Assembly: GCA_015179025.1 (NCBI GenBank)
Contig: WHUX01000033.1
Span: 360,846-424,845 of the forward strand
DNA: 64,000 nucleotides
Source: Terfezia claveryi
Lineage: Eukaryota; Ascomycota; Pezizomycetes; Pezizales; Pezizaceae
Reading direction: 5' to 3'
A program made the translations under genes and the position numbers. The notes below the pieces were generated by a model that had not been told where the DNA came from, ran no database searches, and saw only the letters and a program-made list of their open reading frames with translations. Positions 41,251 to 53,069 of the stretch are shown piece after piece. The first letter of the stretch is position 1. Each line of letters opens with the position of its first letter.

Positions 41251-42105
41251 CCGGAGCAAATTATTTCTAAATGTGTCAGGAATGATGAGCAACAAGCGGA
41301 GGTTGAACAGTAGGTTGGAATTGATTTAATTTTGAGCATTGATAGAACACAAATATTTCTACTATAATTCTAGGTCCAATCACATTGAATTCGATTTCCC
41401 ACTCGCGATACTTCCTACTCGCCTGTCCGCAATAACTATGAAGCTAAATTAAATGCCAGCTCGCATATTTTATTTCGGAAAGGGAATAGAACCAACAAGA
41501 CTTCTACGAGGGTCTGATTGAGACTACAACAAGACACCTCTATCTCTTGGGTATGCCCCCACATAAGCATCACAGGAAATGAGAAGAGACTGATGTGCGA
41601 CATTCGAGTCGGCTCTAGCACAGATTTCCACTCCTACCCAGCTTGTCACTCAGATACCATTGAAGGCAGACCAGGCCACGGAGAAAGCGGAAACATACAT
41701 TAGGTGCGGTGAAAGAAAGAAGTAAGGGACAGGAGATATAGGGGCTTAGCAAGAGTTCCTGAAAGCGTAGAAGTCCTGTACTGAGAAATGCTGACGGAAC
41801 TTGCTATTGCCCGTCTGTCCAAATGAGAATAATGAAAGTGCTAGATTATTAAAGGAATCCATGTTGGCTGACACTTACGTCTCACAGCCGAGACTAGCCA
41901 ATAAAGGCAGCGTTCAAACAAATACACAGGGTGGGCGCAACTGTGATGTGATGATGTTGTTATTATCAAAATCTCAAGGCATAGGCCTTCGTGAGCGCCA
42001 AGCATCAGATCACACTATATCATATAAGAAGAATGGGGCTAATGTGCCAACACTATGTACAGCAGTACAGATAATCTCAAATGCCTTAACTTTTTAAAAA
42101 TACTC
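41251..42105. other. LINE-derived and unassigned sequence
   Basis: Contains a short LINE ORF1-like scrap near 41497 and 3' UTR-like words near 41380-41470. Plus-strand ORF 41801-42097 has no recognisable product. Confidence 0.35.
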
Positions 42106-42250
42106 ATTACTCACATGCGGTCCCAGTAAGTGGACCACGATTCCTCATAGCCCCCCTAACGGGGCTGCATAGGAGTACTAAGTATTTAAAAAAAAAAAAA
42201 AAGTGGACCACGATGAGCTACCTGGAGCCAGGTGGATTCAGAATAAAGCA
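42106..42250 (-). mobile_element. LINE 3' tail split by a 59-bp LINE micro-insertion
   Basis: Minus-strand tail (AAATACTCATTACTCACATG, then GTGGACCACGATGAGCTACC) interrupted by the plus-strand insertion at 42142-42200. Confidence 0.65.
42142..42200 (+). mobile_element. 59-bp LINE B micro-insertion with 14-bp TSD
   Basis: Last 45 or so bases of LINE B (from TCCTCATAGCCCCCC to TAAGTATTT) plus A-run. Flanked by AAGTGGACCACGAT at 42128-42141 and 42201-42214. Confidence 0.93.
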
Positions 42251-42471
42251 AGATATTCTGCCAGGTACTCCAGCGGCTGTGTACTGCAAAATAAAACCGT
42301 GCAGTTTCCGGACTTCCCTCACCCAGTACCGTATTAATTCGCAACTAAGAAAGTACCACTCGGCAGGACAGTATTAGTGTATAAGACAGGGGTAAAACAG
42401 CCTAAGTTTGGCCGAGATATCCGAATCGTATTTAAGACAGCAAATTTTTCTTATAGGACAGTAGTATAGGA

Positions 42472-42783
42472 ATGTCAACGGTGACTGGCGCTGCCGGTTT
42501 CTTTCACTCATCACCATCACTTGTTACAATGTCAATTCCGCAGGCACCTCGTGCTGGACCCAGTAATATGTCAATTGCGCAGGCACCTCGTCCTGGATCC
42601 AGTGCGCAAACCACCAGTCAAAAACCCCGCGCGACCTCAAGATTGAAACTGCAGAATTTTAGCAGGCGGACAGCGATTTGATGAGGAGGAAGCGGATGGA
42701 AGTGACAATGAGCAGGTAGATTACATTACTGAAGAAGAGGCCATGCAATATGCTACAATTACGCTTGGAGAGAAGATCGTGTA
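42472..42783 (+). pseudogene. ORF remnant inside the TA-flanked element
   Basis: Starts MSTVTGAAGFFHSS, with repeats of MSI.QAPR.G(P)S, and stops at 42681. In a second frame from about 42660 an acidic tail is read: FDEEEADGSDNEQVDYIT, then AMQYATITLGEKIV and a stop at 42783. A frameshift near 42660 would join them. Possibly the C-terminal remainder of a pogo-type transposase or a cargo peptide; I do not recognise it. Confidence 0.35.
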
Positions 42784-42867
42784 AAAAAATATCAATTATG
42801 CCACTGTCGTCTTTTTTGGAGTTTCTTTTATAAGAAAGTATCTCGTGTTTAAGCTAGTATCGCATAT

Positions 42868-43407
42868 CGTCTTTACTTGCCCACGCTTCACCCGACACCG
42901 GAGGGCCCTGTTGGGGGCAAGGAGCAGTTGGGAAGAGCTCGACAAGGCGGATTGGAGAGAGGAAGGGGAGGATAGTTACGAGGCTACGGAGGCCTTTTTC
43001 GGGTTAGGTAATATATAAAGAATTCACTTGACGGGTTCTTTTTAAGTTCACAAGCGAGTCCTTTCAGTTCATACGGTTATTTCTCTTCGCACGGTTGGAA
43101 TCAGTTACGAATCCCTTTGGTATGAGTTCGAATATTTACGAATCCCTTTTTGTATAAGTTCATCTTAATTGCGAGTCCTTCAAGTTCATCAAGTTATGGT
43201 CAAGACCCACTCAGGCCTTCGGGTCATCGGCCAGTCCATTAATGACAGCATGGGGCCTCCTCCAAGTTCGTGTATTTAGTTTGCGTGGGGTTGGCAGATT
43301 AACTTGCCTCTCCCTTGAATCCACCGGGTTTCCGTGTGGCTCCTCATAGCCCCCCTAACGGGGCTGCATAGGAGTACTAAGTATTTAAAAAAAAAAAAAA
43401 AAAAAAA
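42868..43407 (+). mobile_element. 540-bp 5'-truncated LINE B with 13-bp TSD
   Basis: Begins inside the last ORF2 codons (CPRFTRHRRALLGARSSWEE, then EATEAFF and a stop near 43014), continues through the 3' UTR and ends GTACTAAGTATTT plus A-run. Flanked by TAGTATCGCATAT at 42855-42867 and 43408-43420. The element itself has CATATCGTCT at this point in other copies, so there may be microhomology at the 5' junction. Confidence 0.93.
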
Positions 43408-43559
43408 TAGTATCGCATATAAGACAGTAAATTTAAGGCCCCTCCGACCGCCCGTTTGTGAATAAGACAGCATTCTTAGTTGCGAATTAATACGGTATTC
43501 ACTGTAAACCCAAGTGCTTGGTGGAAAAGCAAACACAATGAACTAAAATCCTGAAAATG

Positions 43560-43837
43560 AATTCCGTCATGAGAGGCGGGGCCAGCCCGAGGTGTCAAAT
43601 TAAGGAACGAGGTGTACGTATAGGAAGTTGAAGTACGTCTCGGCCGCGCCCCACTTCCTCCTTTACCCAGATCGGCCGATCAAAGTCTTTCCAGTCTCCA
43701 ATATTACCTAACGGTGCTCGCTGTGCATTACGATAGGCCAGGAGAAGAAGATATGTCGTTGCATCTTGTGTATGATGACCGCACGAGCATGTGCTGGTGT
43801 GAGATTTTGATACACATGGAGCCAGGATTTCTGAGGC
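43560..43837 (-). pseudogene. Old LINE ORF2 C-terminal scrap (gypsy target)
   Basis: Minus-strand reading contains CSCGHHTQDATTYLLL, resembling the CCHC end of LINE ORF2. The gypsy element at 43838-53065 interrupts it; on the far side (53070-53160) a reading with SEWNKYALSGLHMVAYWPGP could be the upstream part. Tentative. Confidence 0.4.
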
Positions 43838-44154
43838 TGTTAAGCGACAAAAGAAACCCTCACGATGACCAGGGCTCTTTGGCTTGATAATAGCTTGACG
43901 GCGTGGGTGATTGTGTTCAGTTCAGTTCAGTGTGACTCTTTCTTGTTCTCGATCTCGATGACCGTGATTTTTTCGTTCATTTTTCCGTCCCCCTCTCTAG
44001 GTACGACTGAAGGGGCCTTTATAGCCACCTCCTCGTAGCCTAACACTGACTAAACTAAGCTAGTAACGTTATCTATCTAATGCAAACACTCGGAAAGCTA
44101 AAATAAACACCCGATCCCCTGGCCTCATTATCAGGCAAATATCAGCCCGTAACA
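43838..44154 (-). repeat. Gypsy 3' LTR
   Basis: TGTTAAGCGACAAAAG ... CAGCCCGTAACA, TG/CA ended, 317 bp. Next to it (44155-44163) lies the polypurine tract GAAGGGGGG on the minus strand. Confidence 0.95.
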
Positions 44155-44566
44155 CCCCCCTTCATCAGGGATGGTTAGGAATCATCCTGACCATCCCGTA
44201 ACAACAAAGCTCTAGCTATAAATTAAAAAAAACCAAACGACATAAAAAGCGGAGATAAACTGTTCCCTTCTTCTGCGTCCTCCATCCACCCTATCCCCAC
44301 ATTGCTATGCTGCCAATTCTCTCAGCTAATCTGGTACCGCCAATTCCCTCAGAATAAATGGCTTTACTCGGTCTGTATGCCAACCTTTATGTATCATCCC
44401 ATTGGTTGTTTGGAAGTTGATCTTCCCCTTCGATGTGATATATATGATTCATGCCGGTCCCTTCCATCTATCTTCCCACGGACTCCCTGGCTTATGCTTC
44501 TTAGTATAAGTAGTTTTGGAATAGTACCAAATCGCCAACAAGGTAGTGGTGATCCCTCAGTTTGGC

Positions 44567-47250
44567 CTAGTATTGTTCAACATGGTATTCCCATACCTTC
44601 AATTGCCTCTCGGTTGCTAAGTATCTAATCTCATCCAACTTCTCATTCCTGAGGAATACCATTTTGTCCCCATACCTCCCTACCTCCATTGGTAACACTA
44701 GGTTCTGGATAGCTGACCTTAGCTGATATCCGTATAGTAGCTGAAAAGGCGAATAATCCAATTGACTAATTTTCGAGTTGAAGGAGAACTGCGTAGGTTG
44801 AAGAAGCTTTTTCCAAGCCTTCGGATCTTGGTTTGCAAGCTTAGCTATAGACCGTTTAACTGACTGAATAGCTGTCTCTGCTTTTCCTTGTGTTTTTGCC
44901 GTTTTTGGGCCTGCAAATACCCATCGGACTCTATTCTCTTCTGCCTATTCCATGCATTCATGGTTATAGAAGTGAGGCCTTCTGTCTGTATGTATGACTC
45001 TTAGAAATCCATGCCTAGTACAATATGCCTTCAGCATTTTAACGGTAGCTTCTCTAGTTGCAGATTTACAAGACGCCAGATCTAAGAAGCCAGTTATGTT
45101 CTCAATCATTACTAAGGTATAGATATGTCCTTCAGCTGGTTCAAACAGTCTTGCATAATCAATAGTAATCATCTCGAAAGGCTTAAGCATAATGATAGGT
45201 CTAAGTGGCTTAACTGGGAAATCCACCAAATTCTGACATTTTTTGCATCTTTCATAAGACCTACAATATTGTTAGCAGTCTTTGATCATTGTTGGCCAAG
45301 CATATCCTGCTTCTAATATCTTTCGGTAAGTAATCTCTGCTGCATAATAGCCAGCACATACAGAATCATGAAAAGCTGTTAGGAGAGTAGAAATCTGAGT
45401 TTGTATAGGGACCACTCTCTAAATACCATCATATCTTTCCAGCATTAACCTTCCTGTATTCTCTTCTATTCTATACATTCTTGACATCTTCCGAATTCTA
45501 GCCCTATCTGCACTCTCCCAATTACCTGCAAAATCACTAGACAAAAGAAATCTCTTAATTCCCAACCTCCAGCTATCCCATGATCCTTCTGCTACTAAGA
45601 CCTCTTCCATTACCACTTTCTCACCAGCTCGCTCTTTCTCACCAGCTCACTCTTTCATACTAGCTCACTCTTTCTTACTAGCTTGCTTGATATTTTCCCA
45701 TTCTGCTCTCTTTACCTCCTCCAACAGTTCTTTTGGCACTCTGGATAATGCGTCTGGTATAATAAGGGTCCGACCTGGTATATGATGAATAGTGAAGTCA
45801 AACTCCTGCAGAGCCAGTACCCACCAATTTATCTTGTTATTGGTGGATCTCAGGTTATAGATATAAGTCAAACACTAGCAATTTGTATAAAAGAAGATCC
45901 GAGTTCCATATAGAAGATATTGATGCTTACTAGTAAAGTAATATACCGTATATGCTTCCTTCTCGATTTGGGCCCATCTCTCCTAGGTTTTGTTGAGTGC
46001 CTTTGATAAGAAGGTAGAAGGTATAACTATTTAGTACCAATCCATTGAAGTGACATTGCTGTCTTTACTGTTCTTGTAAAGGTTAACATCACTGTCCTTG
46101 CAAGCTAGCTGCCCGATAATGTACAAGATCGCCTATGGGCTTGTATCAAATATTATTACCACTGGGCATTCTAGGTCGAACACTGGCAGAGTAATATTCA
46201 TTTAGATATCTGCGACCAATTCCATTATTCTCAGCTAATCTTCTTCTATCCACTCAAAAATATAGTCTTTCCCTAGCATCCTTTTGCCCTTTCTACCTTT
46301 CGGGCCTGGCTGTACACCTGCTTTAACTCCGCCCTTCTACCCTCATAGTTTCTCACTCATGAACTTGGTTTTTTCAGATAGGCTCGGAATGAATTTGGCC
46401 AGCTATCAGATTGCAGCTAAGCTCCATTCGATATCCTCTGGGCTAGTAACTGGTTTTCTGAACAAGGTGGAAAACTTATCTATTAATTCCAGTGATTTGG
46501 AGATTTTTCTCTAAGATACCACATACCTTAGCATCTTCTTTGTCCATATAAGTAGAGGTGATTTTTGTGGGTTGATAGAGATATTTGCTTTTCTATATCT
46601 TAGAAAAACTACAAATTCCAATAAATCTAGCTAATCATCAATAGCTTTATCCAGTTGACCTCCTGGTTGTCCACTTACCATATTGAGATTATCTAAGTAG
46701 AATAGTAGGTTAGGCTCGACTACATCTCCTAAAACCATACATATGAAATCTGAATATGTGCTTGAGGCACTCTGCAATCTGAAAGGCATATAATTCTAAA
46801 CAAATGCTCCTCCTAGTACTATAAATACTGTCAAGTATATTGAGTCATGATCTATTGGTATGCAGTAATACTCTGAAAACCCATCAATACCACTATAGAC
46901 AAGCCTCCCCACCAGGGCTTGTAGTACCTTATCTAGGCCTCTTAATTGGCCAACTCCTTTCTTCGAAATTGAGTTCAAGAAGATATAGTTTATGCAGAGT
47001 CTAAATGGATCTGCTGAGTTATACTTAATAGCTAGTTTGATATCTAATAACATCTCTATTTCTCGAATGCGTGATATCAAATTGGCTTCCTCTAGCTTAG
47101 CCAAATAGCCCACTAACCATTCCTGCTCTCTATATGCTAACTGAATCTTCTGATTTTGAACCTTTATCCTTACGTCTTTTTTTAGCTGAATCCAGTGTTT
47201 AAGGATATGTATATGTCTTATCTCAAGTACGTTAGTAGCTACTTATGGCC
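44567..47250 (-). pseudogene. Gypsy pol: RT, RNase H, integrase
   Basis: RT (46650-47113) contains FRLCINYIFLNSISKKG, VYSGIDGFSEYYCIPID and LLFYLDNL (YLDN in place of YVDD). RNase H tail (45665-45871) reads YNLRSTNNKINWWVLALQ and HHIPGRTLIIPDALSR. Integrase: a zinc-binding HHCC region near 45240-45400 (YERCKKCQN), then the core TIDYARLFEPAEGHIYTLV and GFLRVIHTDRRPHF (44945-45229), and SPFQLLYGYQ near 44740. Numerous stops and frameshifts separate the parts. No chromodomain is seen, unlike the element at 62-64 kb. Confidence 0.88.
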
Positions 47251-47860
47251 TGATTTCTCTCAATATCCAGTATAGTCACCTTTGTTGTATCTCTGATACT
47301 CCCTCCAAATTGACCTTCTAGGTGATATCTCTAATAACCATGTCCTTGATTCCTTCATCTATCCCAGTAGGCATATCGTCAAAAATATCTTCGCCTTCAG
47401 CCCATTCCAGTTCTTCATACTATTGTAATACTTGCTGTTCCCATAGTTACGACACTTGATGATTCCATAGTTGTGATGCTTGACGATATCATTGTTGCAA
47501 TGCTTGACGAACGTACTGTACCTCAAATGTTCTCTATACCAGGTTTCCTACCTAAGCTGCCCCGCCTTTCCTTGACTTTGTTAGTTTTCCAACTCTGGCA
47601 AAATATTATGAAATGGCCTTCTGCATTCTCTCTTCCAAGGCTGATCTATTTCCAATCTCAACCCCTTTATCTACTCGCAACTTAACCCCTTCATCCTTTT
47701 GACTATAGCTATCAACTGGTTGATCTTCGACCTCCACCCAGATGGCTAATGCACATTCTAGTACTCAAGGGGTCACCTTTAAATGCTTTACTGTATATGG
47801 GTTATAGTCAGTTATGGCATAGATCAGGTATTTCTTACTTTTGATGGTCTTCAAAAACAT

Positions 47861-48388
47861 CTATTTACGGCCTCCTACATATTTCCTTCTCTCTAGAAGT
47901 ATAGGTAGGCCATTCCTTCTTAGGACTTCGATATAATTATGGCGCATACCAACTTTTGCATTAATCATAGCCAGGAATGGCTTCTCCAGCAAAACCTCAT
48001 AACCCCCGTCCACTCTACAAATTAGTAGAGTATGCTCTGCCACCACTCCTTTCCCCAAGTTAATAACTATCTTTACCCACCCTTCTACAGTACTTTTTTC
48101 TCCAATTCCAGTAACACTCATCTTTCATTCTGGCTTGATCACTGTATATCCTGTATTCTCCCATAAGATCTTAGTAGATAGTTCGGGACTCACCAATAAG
48201 TATATTGCCCCACAATCTAATAGAACATCTTGGTTGAAGGTTTTCCCAAAGAAAGCCCCTATAAGGAAGGCCGGTGACCATTCCTGTTCCTCTTCTTCTT
48301 TAGCTGCCACATTCACTCTTCTTGGTGCTATATTCACCCTTCTCGGTGGCTGTACTCTTATAGTATCCTCTATTTCGTCCAACTCCAA
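47861..48388 (-). pseudogene. Gypsy protease region
   Basis: Two same-frame ORFs separated by a stop near 48122-48127. VLLDCGAIYLLVSPEL corresponds to the aspartic protease active site (usually DSGA or DTGA; here DCGA). The second part reads YEVLLEKPFLAMINAKVG, equivalent to the YDVILGMDWL motif. Confidence 0.75.
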
Positions 48389-49791
48389 CTCTGAGTCTGA
48401 AATGAGCTTTGGTTCAGGTTGAGGTTGAGGCTGAGGCTGAGGCTCTCTCCTCGGTATGTTCCTTCTTGTATTGGCCGGCTACAGCACTTCTCGTTCGTTT
48501 TCAGACTCTGGCTCTGGTACCTAGTTTTGTTGTGGGTTTAAGCTTTTAAAGAGCTTTTCTCTGAACTCAGCTGACTCTGTATACAACTGGCGTATTGGTA
48601 CCGTTATTACTATATCTTCTACCCACTTGTCTGCTTACACAAAAGGCCTCTCTTGGCCTCATTGTTGGCAGGTCTTGTGCCTGTTGGCTAGTGATGGGTA
48701 TATAGTATCTGGATTTCCTCTAGCTAGGTAAGCTCGAAGATCTCTAGTCTAGTGAGCCTCTACCGTCAGACCAAATATGAACTCGTACTCATTATCCTAA
48801 TATAACTTATTAGTGTAGGCTACTGATTCGATTGTCATATTGCTCATTCTTACTGTAGCTATTCGTTGTTGCCATATGATTGGGGCTAGGACACTCTTCT
48901 GAACTTGCAGTTGTTCTCGTTCTTCGTTATTCCTTGCTGCTTCCTTATAAGCTCCCGCATGGTAGCTATAATCCCAATAATTCTAGAATAATACCTGTGT
49001 CATCCTTAGGTTACCTCCATTTCCTTATCGGTTTCCCGAACTCCTAGGATTCCCTGAAGCTGGGTTTCCTATATTTCTTAGGTTAGCATTGCCTAGGTTT
49101 CCAGTATTGCCTGTCATAAGTTTTTTCTAGGATTCGACTAGCAATTTCTCTCGACTTAAGGACTCATTAAGCCTTCTCTGCAGTTTGGCCTTTTCTTGTT
49201 GGTATTTAGTACCTTGTTGTCAGTGTCACTTCACTGATTGGTCGAGATCCTCAGTCATAGGGTTAGCAGAGCTGCCCACTTTGTACTTCTTCCATTTATC
49301 CGCAAAAATCGGGTCTTCCCCTAGCTTGTGCTTTACCTCTGCTATTCTGACCTCCTTCTTCATCTCCTCTCATATCTCACTTCAAAACTCCCTGTTATCC
49401 TTCACATACAACTTCATTAGTACCGGATCTAGGCCAGAAACAAACATCTCGATCTGGTTATAAGGTGTCATGATAGTGGCCAACTGCATTGCTGACACCT
49501 TATCCCTGATGTCCTCAAAGCAGGCCACATACTCATCAACTGGCTTCCCTTCTTGCTTGAGAATCTTTAGCTGGATAGCTACCAGCTGTAGTTTCGTTTC
49601 TTCATCTCTGTCCCTATATTTCTTATTTAGTCATTATGCGAGCTGTTGGTAAGTAGCTATATCATCTTCCTCCTGTTCTGCTAACCAAAACTGAGCTCCT
49701 ATAAACTTCCGCCCATCTATTCCTTTGGCTGGTGGTGTGGTTGGATCCTTCAATATTGCCAGCAAGAGTTCTCACTTCATTTCGTCGTCCA
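48389..49791 (-). pseudogene. Gypsy gag, C-terminal part
   Basis: Continues from the pogo insertion as MDDEMK, stop, ELLLAILKDPTTPPAKG, FWLAEQEEDDIATYQQLA, LKILKQEGKPVDEYVACFED and MFVSGLDPVLMKLYV. This is the capsid-like part (retrotransposon gag). In-frame stops are common. No clear zinc knuckle; the segment 48400-49100 is too damaged to assign. Confidence 0.75.
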
Positions 49792-49793
49792 TA

Positions 49794-52010
49794 TCATGCA
49801 TCTTTAGGATACGGATTACCACAGGGATATGGATCGGCCCTCACATGCTAGAGACAAGGGTAGCGACAGGGGTTTATGACCAACAAATGCGGGGCAGGCG
49901 GGGCAATGCTGGAGTTTACGGTTCAACAATACTTCGTCCTTAAGATTGACTACTCAGAGCATTGGATTTAACGGAGAATTGGACGACTGATATATGTGAC
50001 CTACCAATAATGTGTGAATATTAGCTAAGTTTTTTTGAGGGCTGAGTAGCCTATAGAAAGTAGGAAATAGGTCGAGTAAAGACTAGAAAGCTCAAGTTGG
50101 AGGATCAGAAGGAGTCATCCATAGCTCGTGCACTTAAAGGACTGCAGTCTAGACTCTACCCATCGATCCGCAAGGCTGTCGATATCAATGGTATTGCTTA
50201 TACTACTTTACAACGTCGTTTTCATGGAGGAAAAACCAGAGTGGTAGCACATAAAGGCCAGCAACTCATAACGGCAGTGGAGGAGTATGCTATTGTACGG
50301 TGGATATATCGGCTAGAGGTTGCAGGCTTTCCACCCCGAATTGAACATGTACGAGAAGTAGTAATGATCTTGCAAGATCAACTCGATAATCTGGATCAAG
50401 TTATTGGCAAGAATTGGATTACAAGATTCCTTAACTGACATCCTCATTTAGTTGCAAAGTTCTCCTCCGCATTCGATGAGAAGCGTATCAAAGCCAGTGA
50501 TCCTAAGATTATAGCCGATCACTTTCGGAGGCTAGGTGGACTTATCCGAAAATTTGATATTCCAGAAGATATGTGGTTTAATATGGATGAAAAAGGCTTT
50601 ATGATAGGCAAGTCAGATCGATGCAAAGTTATTTGTGGACGGCGAGGAAGAGGAATAACTGGCAAGCTTGCACAAGATGGAAATCGAGAGCTAATTACGG
50701 TTATTGAGACTATTTGTGGGAATGGAATGGTATTACTACCCTTGATTATTTATAAGGGTCGAAAAAGATATATGGGATGGTATCAGCATTTAAAGGAAGA
50801 TTCTGAAGCAGCAGAATACCTATTTGCAATTTCTGCGAAAGGGTGGACAAGTCGCAAGCTAGGAATGGAATGGCTTAAGCATTTTGATCAAATAACAAAG
50901 CCACTAGTTACTGCAATATCCCCTTACTGCCTCCTGATTATCGATGGATACGATTCATACATTACTTTGGAATTCATCAAGTATTGTAATGAAGTCAATA
51001 TCAAGCTATACTGTTTGCCACCACATAGTATCCATTTGCTTCAGCCTTTGGATGTCAGTCTTTTTTCTCCTCTACAAAAGGCCTATAGGAAGGCAGTAGA
51101 TGGAACGACTCGTTTCTCATTTTTTTCTATTTGGAAGGGCAATTTTCTTCCATTATTAGTTGAGGCTCGAAAGGCAACATATACAAAAGAGAATATTGCA
51201 GCGGGTTGGCGTGGTGCAGGTTTAATTCCATTTAATGCCCGATATGTACTAGATAATATCCCGCACGGATATGTCTTAGATCCTTCATCGCCTCCTCGTA
51301 CTACAGTAACTGCAACTCCAAAGAACTCGAGTGATCTTCTCCGCCAAACCCGACAGGCTAAACTTATGTTGAAAGGGAAGGCTCCTGTAGACAAAGCAGA
51401 GCTTTTGGATATTATTGAACGGTTGGAGCGCTTTGGGATTACAGCAGATAAGGATCGGGACCTTGAACGAGTTACTTTTAGCAAATGGCAGGAAACAGTT
51501 AAGTTGGCGGCTTCTAAGGATAAGAGGCATATTGGGAAGGGTTATGGTGAAGTAATTGATGGAAAAACATTGGCTAGGTTATATCAGGAGCGAGCTGCAG
51601 TAGATTTAAAGCGAGCTCAAGAGGCGGAGAAAAGGAAGGCAAAACAAGCAGCCGGTCAAGCACCTCCAAGTCGTTCCACCAAGACCAAGAAGGTTACAAT
51701 CCAATCTCCGGTAGTTATTGAGGTATCTGATAATGAATTGGAGGCATGGGACACTGATTCAAGCACTTCTTCTTCTACTGCTTCTACCTTGTCTGTTATC
51801 ACTGTTTCTACCCCATTACACCCCTCCTGGAGGGGTATTACCCCTCGTACCCTTCCTTCACCTCTTACAGGGCCCTCTCGGAGGTCTCTTATTCATATTC
51901 CATCTACCCCATCTACTCCGCACTCTCGTGTAACTAGATCTCGCTCGAAATGTATCTAAACGCAAATTGATCCATTTCCCGGTGGTAATCCGCATCCTAA
52001 GGATGGATGG
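49794..52010 (+). mobile_element. Pogo/Fot1-type DNA transposon, 2.2 kb
   Basis: TIRs of about 45 bp: left TCATGCATCTTTAGGATACG, right complement CCATCCATCCTTAGGATGCG, both continuing GGATTACCAC. TA on each side (49792-49793, 52011-52012). Removing it with one TA joins the gypsy gag frame as VANRAAMDDEMK, confirming both ends. One transposase gene on the plus strand. Confidence 0.92.
50067..51959 (+). pseudogene. Pogo/Fot1 transposase, one stop, start codon lost
   Basis: DDE transposase with N-terminal helix-turn-helix (about residues 10-60: SSIARALKG, INGIAYTTLQRRFHGG), a CENP-B/Tc5-type DNA-binding domain (QLITAVEEYAIVRWI, VIGKNWITRFLN) and the DDE core: FNMDEKGFMIG (first Asp), LLIIDGYDSYITLEFIKYCN (second) and LLQPLDVSLFSPLQKAY (third). 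A Ser/Pro-rich C-terminus follows. The frame is open from 50064 to 51959 except TGA 50436-50438 between FLN and HPHLVAKF, probably an Arg CGA changed to TGA. No ATG lies at the start; ATA at 50067, before GRVKTRK, could be a mutated ATG. Otherwise nearly intact, which suggests recent activity. Confidence 0.92.
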
Positions 52011-52720
52011 TAGCTGCTCGGTTCGCTACCGATCCTGCATTATCATGCAGCCTTATCATAGTCTCAAAGGATCACTGGAACCCTTTGAACTTCGCCATTC
52101 CATTGAATTCTTTGTTAATAATGGACGTAATATATTGGGTTCGCAACTGTTCAGCCTGGGCAGCCATCTCGCCTTCTACCCGGTCTTCTACCTTCCTTAA
52201 TTCTGGTTCAAACTCGGGCCGTTCGTGTTCTTGCTGTTCGTGTTCTCGCTGTTCGTGTTCTCGCTGTTTGTGTTCTCGCTGTTCGTGTTCTCGCAACGAC
52301 TCTGTTATTGCTGGGTTCTCCCGGAATGCCTGTAGATATCATTGATATGTGGTCGAGTCTTGAGTCCACTCAAGGAAGAAGATTGGGGGTATAAGGCCTT
52401 GGTCGTTCTTTCCTTGGTTTGTGTACAACTCAGGATGTCGTTTGAGGTTCTCTGCTGATAACTCCAATACCACCTTCGGCAAGGTGGTCGTAGTGAAGTT
52501 CTTTGATACAATCTTCCTAACAACTGCTCTCTCTGATGCCGGTAACCTGCTATACTCGAATTCAGTTTGCTTGCCGAAATAGAAGAGCCTCAACGCAGCC
52601 TTGGCCAGTACTCCGCAAGTACTGGGGTTGTTGCGTAGGATACTACACTCCTCCTCGGAGTCTCGGTAGAACTGATCCAGTGTGGTAGATACGGGTTTTC
52701 AGTAGTTGTTGTTGTTGTGC
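52010..52720 (-). pseudogene. Gypsy gag, N-terminal part
   Basis: Minus-strand gag upstream of the pogo insertion. Recognisable stretch: a charged repeat of R-E-H-E-Q (about 52215-52296), then LRKVEDRVEGEMAAQAEQL, INKEFNGMAKFKGFQ, and up to the insertion NAGSVANRAA. The repeat is an 15-bp unit (TGTTCTCGCTGTTCG). Stops and frame changes occur. Confidence 0.7.
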
Positions 52721-52722
52721 CG

Positions 52723-52743
52723 CCGCCTCGCCTTTGGCTCCAG
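52723..52743 (-). other. Primer-binding site of gypsy element
   Basis: Directly downstream of the 5' LTR on the minus strand: CTGGAGCCAAAGGCGAGG. TGGAGCC would pair with a tRNA 3' end GGCTCCA; the tRNA identity is not determined. Confidence 0.65.
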
Positions 52744-53065
52744 TGTTAAGCGACAAAAGAAACCCTCACGATGACCAGGGCTCTTTGGCTTGATAATAGC
52801 TTGACGGCGTGGGTGATTGTGTTCAGTTCAGTTCAGTTCAGTGTGACTCTTTCTTGTTCTCGATCTCGATGACCGTGATTTTTTCGTTCTTTTTTCCGTC
52901 CCCCTCTCTAGGTACGACTGAAGGGGCCTTTATAGCCACCTCCTCGTAGCCTGACACTGACTAAACTAAGCTAGTAACGTTATCTATCTAATGCAAACAC
53001 TCGGAAAGCTAAAATAAACACCCGATCCCCTGGCCTCATTATCGGGCAAATATCAGCCCGTAACA
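52744..53065 (-). repeat. Gypsy 5' LTR
   Basis: 322 bp, near-identical to 43838-44154; carries one more CAGTT repeat (about 52826-52845). Followed by AGGC, the target duplication. Confidence 0.95.
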
Positions 53066-53069
53066 AGGC

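Larger units (their letters stand above)
42329..43495. mobile_element. TA-flanked DNA element with CCGTATTAATTC ends
   Basis: Inverted ends CCGTATTAATTCGCAAC then TAAGAA at 42329 and, complemented, at 43495, with TA on each side (42327-42328, 43496-43497). ATAAGACAG words recur near both ends. Without the LINE inserted at 42868-43407 it is about 615 bp. It holds a short ORF but no recognisable transposase; the TA target suggests Tc1/mariner/pogo. Confidence 0.8.
43838..53065 (-). mobile_element. Ty3/gypsy LTR retrotransposon, 9.2 kb with nested pogo
   Basis: Two LTRs (43838-44154 and 52744-53065) differ mainly by one extra CAGTT unit, and the element is flanked by AGGC at 43834-43837 and 53066-53069. 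Read on the minus strand: 5' LTR (right), PBS, gag, protease, RT, RNase H, integrase, PPT, 3' LTR (left). Without the 2.2-kb pogo insertion it is about 7.0 kb. The order RT-RNase H-integrase identifies Ty3/gypsy. Coding regions contain many stops, so it is dead, even though the LTRs are nearly alike. Confidence 0.94.
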
